NCBI GenBank assembly: GCA_910585605.1
Contig: CAJUFL010000012.1
Coordinates: 1-64,000, forward strand
DNA length: 64,000 bases
From: an uncultured Lachnospiraceae bacterium
GTDB lineage: Bacteria > Bacillota > Clostridia > Lachnospirales > Lachnospiraceae
Direction: 5' to 3'
Made by a program: the position numbers and the translations under genes. Below the pieces are notes generated by a model. That model ran no database searches, was not told where the DNA came from, and was given only the letters and a program-made list of their open reading frames with translations. Below are positions 60,023-64,000 of the stretch, piece after piece. Within the stretch, counting starts at the first letter, position 1; the number at the start of each line of letters is the position of its first letter.

Positions 60023-61555
60023 TTATTTTCTAATCCTCACCTTCCCCTTCTTACTCCATTTTCCATAAATCTTGTTTCCTGCCTGAACCCTATATGCCCT
60101 GACTCTTATATAATAAATGTTATTCTTTTTCAGTTTCTTAGCTGTATATTTGTTCTTCTTCACATATACATTCTTTGCCTTTTTAAATGCTTTACTTGTG
60201 GAGTACTGTACCTGATATCCTGCTGCACCGCTCATCTTCTGCCATTGAATCACTGCTTTCCTGCCCTTTGAATTCTTAAGCTTTAATTTTTTTACTTGCC
60301 CTGGAGACGTTACCTTATCTTTTTTATCAACAAGATCCTGTTTCTTGTCGGCATTATCTTTTAGGGGATTATCTGGTTCTATATCAGATGCATTTTTTGT
60401 CCATTTTGCACATACGGTCACATTGGAGCATATACATTGATAATCTCTATCCCATTCCAACGTATAGCCCTCCTTCTTATAATCCGGTGCTGTTGCCGGC
60501 TGCCAGCAGTCCACCTTCTGCCTGCTGATTGCATTACTCCCATCCATAAACACAACATCATATTGCGGCTTTTCCCATTTATGATACTCTGAATATAAAT
60601 CCGGAAAATATGTACTGCCCGTGGCATATATACGAAAATACAACGTATCTCCCAATACCTTGGTTTTATCAAACACAATGCTTGTTTCCTTTGTTGTTGC
60701 ATAATCAATATAGTCGTCAAAGGGTGAGCTGCTATATTGCAGAGTATATACTGTATTGCTTTCTAACTTTTCCCAGCTTACTTTAATCCCGTTCTCCACA
60801 CTGGAAAAATATGGTCTAAAATCGTAATAATCCTCTATTTCCCAATCACCAGTATCCATTATTAAATGATCCTTCGAAAACTCCTCCATTGACGGGTCGA
60901 AATACATCTGCACATATTCATTTTTATGTAAAAGCGCTTCGCTTTCTACGGTATTCTGCACTTTGGAATCCCATGTCGTATCTAAAATCACCCATCTGCC
61001 CTCTACATAAGCCTCATTCCACGCATGTCCAGGACCTGAAGTAACCTCTGCGATTATTTCTTCCGTCCATCCTCCATCACTTTGACAACTTCCGTTTGCA
61101 TATCCTGTAACCACCTTACAAGGAATCCCCACTGCACGGCACATGGATGCTGTCAATAATGAATACCCCTCACATATCGTGACCCTTTTTTCAAATACAA
61201 GATACGGATCTATCGTATAAGTCCCATTACCATAATAGCCATAGAAATCATACCCTATATTTCCCGCAACCCAGTCATGTATTACCTGCAGCTTCTCCAT
61301 ATCATCCGCACAATCCTTCACCAGCTCCCTTGCAAATTGTGCCACAATTTCCGGTACAGGAATTGTCGGTCTGTCCAACAGATAATAGGAAAGGGCACTT
61401 ACATCCGTCCGCTCGCTATTATATTTTTCCACGTTATTCTGATAAATCTGATCTGGTGTTGTAATCTGCTCTGCTCGGGCAATGGTTCCACACATGGCAA
61501 TGCACATCATTAACATGATCATCTTCAATTTCCAAGCAAAATTTCTTATACGCAC
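60023..61555 (-). CDS. Secreted transglutaminase-like protein with FN3-like C-terminus
   Basis: This is a 510-residue secreted protein starting with GTG, with AAGGAGG 8 nt upstream. Signal peptide about 1-28 (IARA). The transglutaminase-like core (about 70-205) has the catalytic Cys in RVTICEGYSLLTASMCRAVGIPCKVV, the His in GHAWNEAYV and the Asp in WVILDTTWDS. Next is a DGSNAISRQKVDCWQPATAP segment similar to InlB B-repeats, and a C-terminal fibronectin III-like domain (RKAVIQWQKMSGAAGYQVQYS) with basic tail. It lies 14 bp downstream of the LytTR regulator, so the two are probably one transcript. Confidence 0.9.
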   Translation of the reverse strand: MRIRNFAWKLKMIMLMMCIAMCGTIARAEQITTPDQIYQNNVEKYNSERTDVSALSYYLLDRPTIPVPEIVAQFARELVKDCADDMEKLQVIHDWVAGNIGYDFYGYYGNGTYTIDPYLVFEKRVTICEGYSLLTASMCRAVGIPCKVVTGYANGSCQSDGGWTEEIIAEVTSGPGHAWNEAYVEGRWVILDTTWDSKVQNTVESEALLHKNEYVQMYFDPSMEEFSKDHLIMDTGDWEIEDYYDFRPYFSSVENGIKVSWEKLESNTVYTLQYSSSPFDDYIDYATTKETSIVFDKTKVLGDTLYFRIYATGSTYFPDLYSEYHKWEKPQYDVVFMDGSNAISRQKVDCWQPATAPDYKKEGYTLEWDRDYQCICSNVTVCAKWTKNASDIEPDNPLKDNADKKQDLVDKKDKVTSPGQVKKLKLKNSKGRKAVIQWQKMSGAAGYQVQYSTSKAFKKAKNVYVKKNKYTAKKLKKNNIYYIRVRAYRVQAGNKIYGKWSKKGKVRIRK

Positions 61556-61569
61556 TGTTCTCTGCCTCC

Positions 61570-62106
61570 TTACGCTTCTAACATCTTTAAATATTCTTCT
61601 TTTACCCTCTTTAAACGATATTTACTAATTGGCACCTCCCTGCCATTATCAAGAACAGCTATTCTACTTTTTATCTTACTAATATGTGCCACATTGACTA
61701 AATAGCTTCTATGAGTTTTTATGAATCCATCCGCTTCTAAAATCTTTTCTGCCTCTGTAATGGTTATTGGCAATATATACTCTCCGTCCTTTGTCGCTAA
61801 ATGTATCTTACTCAATTCAGCTTCCACATAATAAATATCTTTTATATAGTAGGTTACAATTTCCTTCCCTATAGCAAAAGCAATCTTTTTTCTGCTCTTT
61901 TCAGATTCTGCATACATCTCAAATTTCTGCAAGCTTGTTTCTTCCATAAAGATTACCTGAAAGTCCTCTAGATTATTCTTTAATAATCCTTTATCCTCAT
62001 AGCAGGAAATCTCAACCTCATTATCTATTTTTGCAAAATTTTCCTGTAAGCGTTGCTTATGCATCCTTAATTTTCTCAGATCTGTTCCATATAAAGCTAT
62101 ACGCAT
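61570..62106 (-). CDS. LytTR-family regulator with degenerate receiver-like N-domain
   Basis: This is a 178-residue DNA-binding protein. The C-terminal LytTR domain (about 75-178) is complete: VTYYIKDIYYVEAELSKIHL, GFIKTHRSYLVNVAHISKI and VPISKYRLKRVKEEYLK. The N-terminal 75 residues resemble a receiver fold but show no clear phospho-acceptor (VIFMEET in place of a D-containing strand). AAGGAG precedes the ATG. Directly upstream of its start is a pair of near-identical half-sites. No histidine kinase is next to it. It leads the transglutaminase gene. Confidence 0.9.
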   Translation of the reverse strand: MRIALYGTDLRKLRMHKQRLQENFAKIDNEVEISCYEDKGLLKNNLEDFQVIFMEETSLQKFEMYAESEKSRKKIAFAIGKEIVTYYIKDIYYVEAELSKIHLATKDGEYILPITITEAEKILEADGFIKTHRSYLVNVAHISKIKSRIAVLDNGREVPISKYRLKRVKEEYLKMLEA

Positions 62107-62174
62107 CTTTCGTAACTCCTTGCTATCCAGTTATTACCAATATATAAAATAGTAAATTTCTTTTCAACTATTCT

Positions 62175-62206
62175 AAACGAAAGGACTATTTTTCAAACGA
62201 AAAGTC
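62175..62206. promoter_or_regulatory. Direct-repeat pair upstream of the LytTR gene
   Basis: AAACGAAAGGAC (62175-62186) and AAACGAAAAGTC (62195-62206) repeat with a 20-bp period, one helical turn pair apart, as LytTR proteins prefer. The pair may be the autoregulatory operator. Confidence 0.5.
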
Positions 62207-62320
62207 ATATTTCCTCTCTTTTAACTTCTGAAACGCTTTATAAATCACATTATATAATATGACACATTATATATTTTTTCCGTTTTTAATAGCAGCAAGC
62301 AAAAGAGCAATGGGTTCCAC

Positions 62321-62375
62321 AAAAACAAAAAACTGCTGTGCCGGGATTATGGACCCTGCACAACAGCTTTTTTAT
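62321..62375. terminator. Terminator after the repeat-rich surface protein gene
   Basis: GCTGTGC (62335-62341) pairs with GCACAACAGC (62358-62367), flanked by an A-run on the left and TTTTTT on the right. On the reverse strand it gives a hairpin followed by TTTTTTG. Confidence 0.85.
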
Positions 62376-62386
62376 CTTTTCTATTT

Positions 62387-64000
62387 TTATGACTTTACCA
62401 AAACAGGTTTAGAATATTCACTATAATATTTCTTTCCCTTTACTTTCTTATATGTTCTTACCCTCACCCACATCTTTTTCCCAGTAGGCTTATACCCTAT
62501 CTTCATTTTCCCTTTATAATGAGACAAACGGTTTGATACAAGCTTTACTTTCTTATACTGAGTCTTTTGCTTTTTAACGAAAAACTCAATATAAGTTCCA
62601 TTCATATTTTTCATAGTCACATCCAGATAACGAATCCCGGATGAAGTCAATTTTTTCTTTACTGTAACCCTTGGAGTCTTTAACCCGCTTACAACAAATC
62701 CCCTCGGCTTTGAATATTCTCCTGTAATTTTTTTATTATTTGCATTTAAAACTGCACAGATTTTATAATAGTATCGCTTATAGCATTTTGCGGTCTTATC
62801 TACATATGAGGTCTTGCCTGCAGAAACGGTACCAATATGTGTATACTTACCGTTTTTCTTTTTCGAACGATATATTTCATAACTACTGCACCGTTTGACC
62901 TGTTTCCAGCTGATCACTACATGCTTTCCGTTTTTTGTAGTAATTTTGACATTTCCAACTGTTTCTGGCTTTATATACGTTTCTTCTTCTGTATGGGTAT
63001 CCCTTTCTGTAGTGGGGACTTTCTCAATGCTGGTGTCTTTTTCTGTACTCGCATTCTGCTCTGTACTGGTGTCCTGCTCTGTGCTGGTGTCTTTCTCTGT
63101 GCTCGTATCCTTCTCTGTACTGGTGTCCGCTTCCGTGCCGGTATCTTTCTCCGTGCTCGTATCTTTCTCTGTACTGGTATCCTTTTCCGTGCTCGTATCC
63201 TTCTCTGTACTCGTATCCTTTTCCGTGCTCGTATCTTTCTCTGTACTCGTATCCTTTTCTGTACTGGTGTCCTTCTCTGTGCTGGTGTCCTTTTCCGTGC
63301 TGGTATCCTTTTCTGTATTAGTGTCTTTCTCCGTACTGGTGTCTTTCTCTGTACTGGTATCCTGCTCTGTGCTCGTATCCTTTTCTGTGCTGGTGTCCTG
63401 CTCCGTACTGGTATCTTTTTCTGTACTCGTGTCCTGCTCTGTGCTGGTATCTTTTTCTGTACTCGTATCTTTCTCTGTACTCGTATCCTTCTCTGTGTTG
63501 GTATCTTCTTCTGTACTTATATCCCCCTCTGTTATAGGTGGAAATGACGCATTCGCTGAAAAATCACAAACAATCCGTCCAACTTCATCATATAGGATAT
63601 TATTCTTTACATAAAAGTGTATATTTTCCGGTGAAACCCATATGCCCTTTATCTCTTTATTTATCGAACTGGAATTAAATATTCTTTCTACACCTGCTCC
63701 AATATACAGATATTCCAGACTTGGTGAAGCAAGTGAAGCATATTCAATCGTCCAAACTGTATCCGGTATCGTAATAGATACTACTCCCTCGCTGTCACTA
63801 AATGCATTCTTTGCTATTTGAGTTACAATATATTCCTCACCATCTTTCACCACCTTTTCTGGTATTACAATATGACTTTTTCCACTTCCACTATCCATTA
63901 CGGAAACAATCGCTTCATTCCGAGCAGTACTCCTTGATGCAGGCTTACATAAATATGTTATCCCCTGTTCATCCTTTCCATTCTCATCCAAATTCTTCGC
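62387..64000 (-). CDS. Surface protein with leucine-rich start, TSTEKD repeats and FN3-like end (5' end outside)
   Basis: The frame is open to the right edge of the window, so the N-terminus and any signal peptide lie outside. The visible part begins with a BspA-type leucine-rich segment (SDSEGVVSITIPDTV, SPSLEYLYIGAGV). A stalk of about 31 hexapeptides of the type TSTEKD follows, then a fibronectin III-like domain (HVVISWKQVKRCSSYEIYRS) and a C-terminal basic domain. The stalk is probably a wall-spanning spacer. A terminator follows the stop codon. Confidence 0.85.
   Translation of the reverse strand, partial: AKNLDENGKDEQGITYLCKPASRSTARNEAIVSVMDSGSGKSHIVIPEKVVKDGEEYIVTQIAKNAFSDSEGVVSITIPDTVWTIEYASLASPSLEYLYIGAGVERIFNSSSINKEIKGIWVSPENIHFYVKNNILYDEVGRIVCDFSANASFPPITEGDISTEEDTNTEKDTSTEKDTSTEKDTSTEQDTSTEKDTSTEQDTSTEKDTSTEQDTSTEKDTSTEKDTNTEKDTSTEKDTSTEKDTSTEKDTSTEKDTSTEKDTSTEKDTSTEKDTSTEKDTSTEKDTGTEADTSTEKDTSTEKDTSTEQDTSTEQNASTEKDTSIEKVPTTERDTHTEEETYIKPETVGNVKITTKNGKHVVISWKQVKRCSSYEIYRSKKKNGKYTHIGTVSAGKTSYVDKTAKCYKRYYYKICAVLNANNKKITGEYSKPRGFVVSGLKTPRVTVKKKLTSSGIRYLDVTMKNMNGTYIEFFVKKQKTQYKKVKLVSNRLSHYKGKMKIGYKPTGKKMWVRVRTYKKVKGKKYYSEYSKPVLVKS
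62970..63525 (-). repeat. 18-bp in-frame tandem repeat (TSTEKD stalk)
   Basis: About 31 units of 18 bp encode TSTEKD with occasional Q, N or G substitutions. On the forward strand the same DNA reads as hydrophobic FSVLVS, a shadow frame. Copy number changes would keep the frame. Confidence 0.9.

Noticed and set aside
62970..63525. CRISPR-like periodic array
   Set aside because: The period is 18 bp with no spacers and encodes a hexapeptide repeat in frame.
62837..63614. Long forward-strand frames with FSVLVS-type repeats
   Set aside because: They are the complement of the TSTEKD repeat in the real reverse-strand gene. No ribosome site, and the repeated hydrophobic sequence is a shadow.

Overview
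The window looks like chromosome from a low-GC anaerobic Firmicute of the Lachnospiraceae type. Supporting genes are the paired glgC/glgD glycogen genes, spoVG, the [FeFe]-hydrogenase maturase hydF, a feoAB pair with a Cys-rich FeoB-associated protein, BspA-like leucine-rich secreted proteins, a Fe/Mn superoxide dismutase, and strong AGGAGG ribosome sites. Species cannot be assigned from the sequence alone. Many CDS starts were moved downstream to the start codon that carries a good ribosome binding site.

Layout. 1-6.3 kb: copper ATPase copA behind a textbook CsoR-type promoter, an EF-hand-like protein, a YbaK-type deacylase and an aminotransferase. 6.6-9.6 kb: a BlaI-like regulator, a 1.3-kb decayed patch with a HicB remnant and a small holin-like toxin with a hairpin at its 3' end, tRNA-Leu, and two small membrane proteins. 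9.65-17.2 kb: a reverse-strand housekeeping run (GlmU-like nucleotidyltransferase, pth, mfd, two parvulin-like foldases, ArsR regulator). 17.4-23.0 kb: a leucine-rich secreted protein, spoVG, glgD-glgC, and asnS on the other strand. 23.1-30.6 kb: a chemoreceptor, thioesterase-feoA-feoB, a repeat-rich acidic coiled-coil protein, and sodA. 30.6-42.3 kb: two copies of a structured intergenic element between sodA and hydF, a C39-like peptidase, mntP behind a probable Mn2+ riboswitch, a metallopeptidase with IQRK motifs behind an EAL protein, an orphan response regulator beside a truncated sensor kinase, an AGCS symporter and a HAD phosphatase. 42.3-46.3 kb: a BirA-type operon (hotdog protein, BioY, thiolase, acyl-CoA ligase). 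46.6-48.9 kb: yaaA-DUF434 and toxin-antitoxin remnants. 49.1-64.0 kb: a reverse-strand cell-envelope island of two D,D-carboxypeptidases, leucine-rich proteins, a CHAP hydrolase, a transglutaminase-like protein and a LytTR regulator. In its middle sit two tandem SEFIR/TIR-like proteins fused to a DUF1292 domain.

The observations most likely to be new are: (1) the tandem SEFIR-DUF1292 pair; (2) a dispersed ~275-nt element, present in three copies in the window (one cut by the left edge). Each copy starts at or a few bases after the stop codon of the gene it follows (copA, sodA, hydF). The two complete copies keep the same nested stems with different stem sequences, which is a covariation-like pattern; (3) the IQRK/HExxH protein; and (4) the BirA-controlled operon with an extra hotdog gene and a thiolase lacking its second catalytic cysteine.
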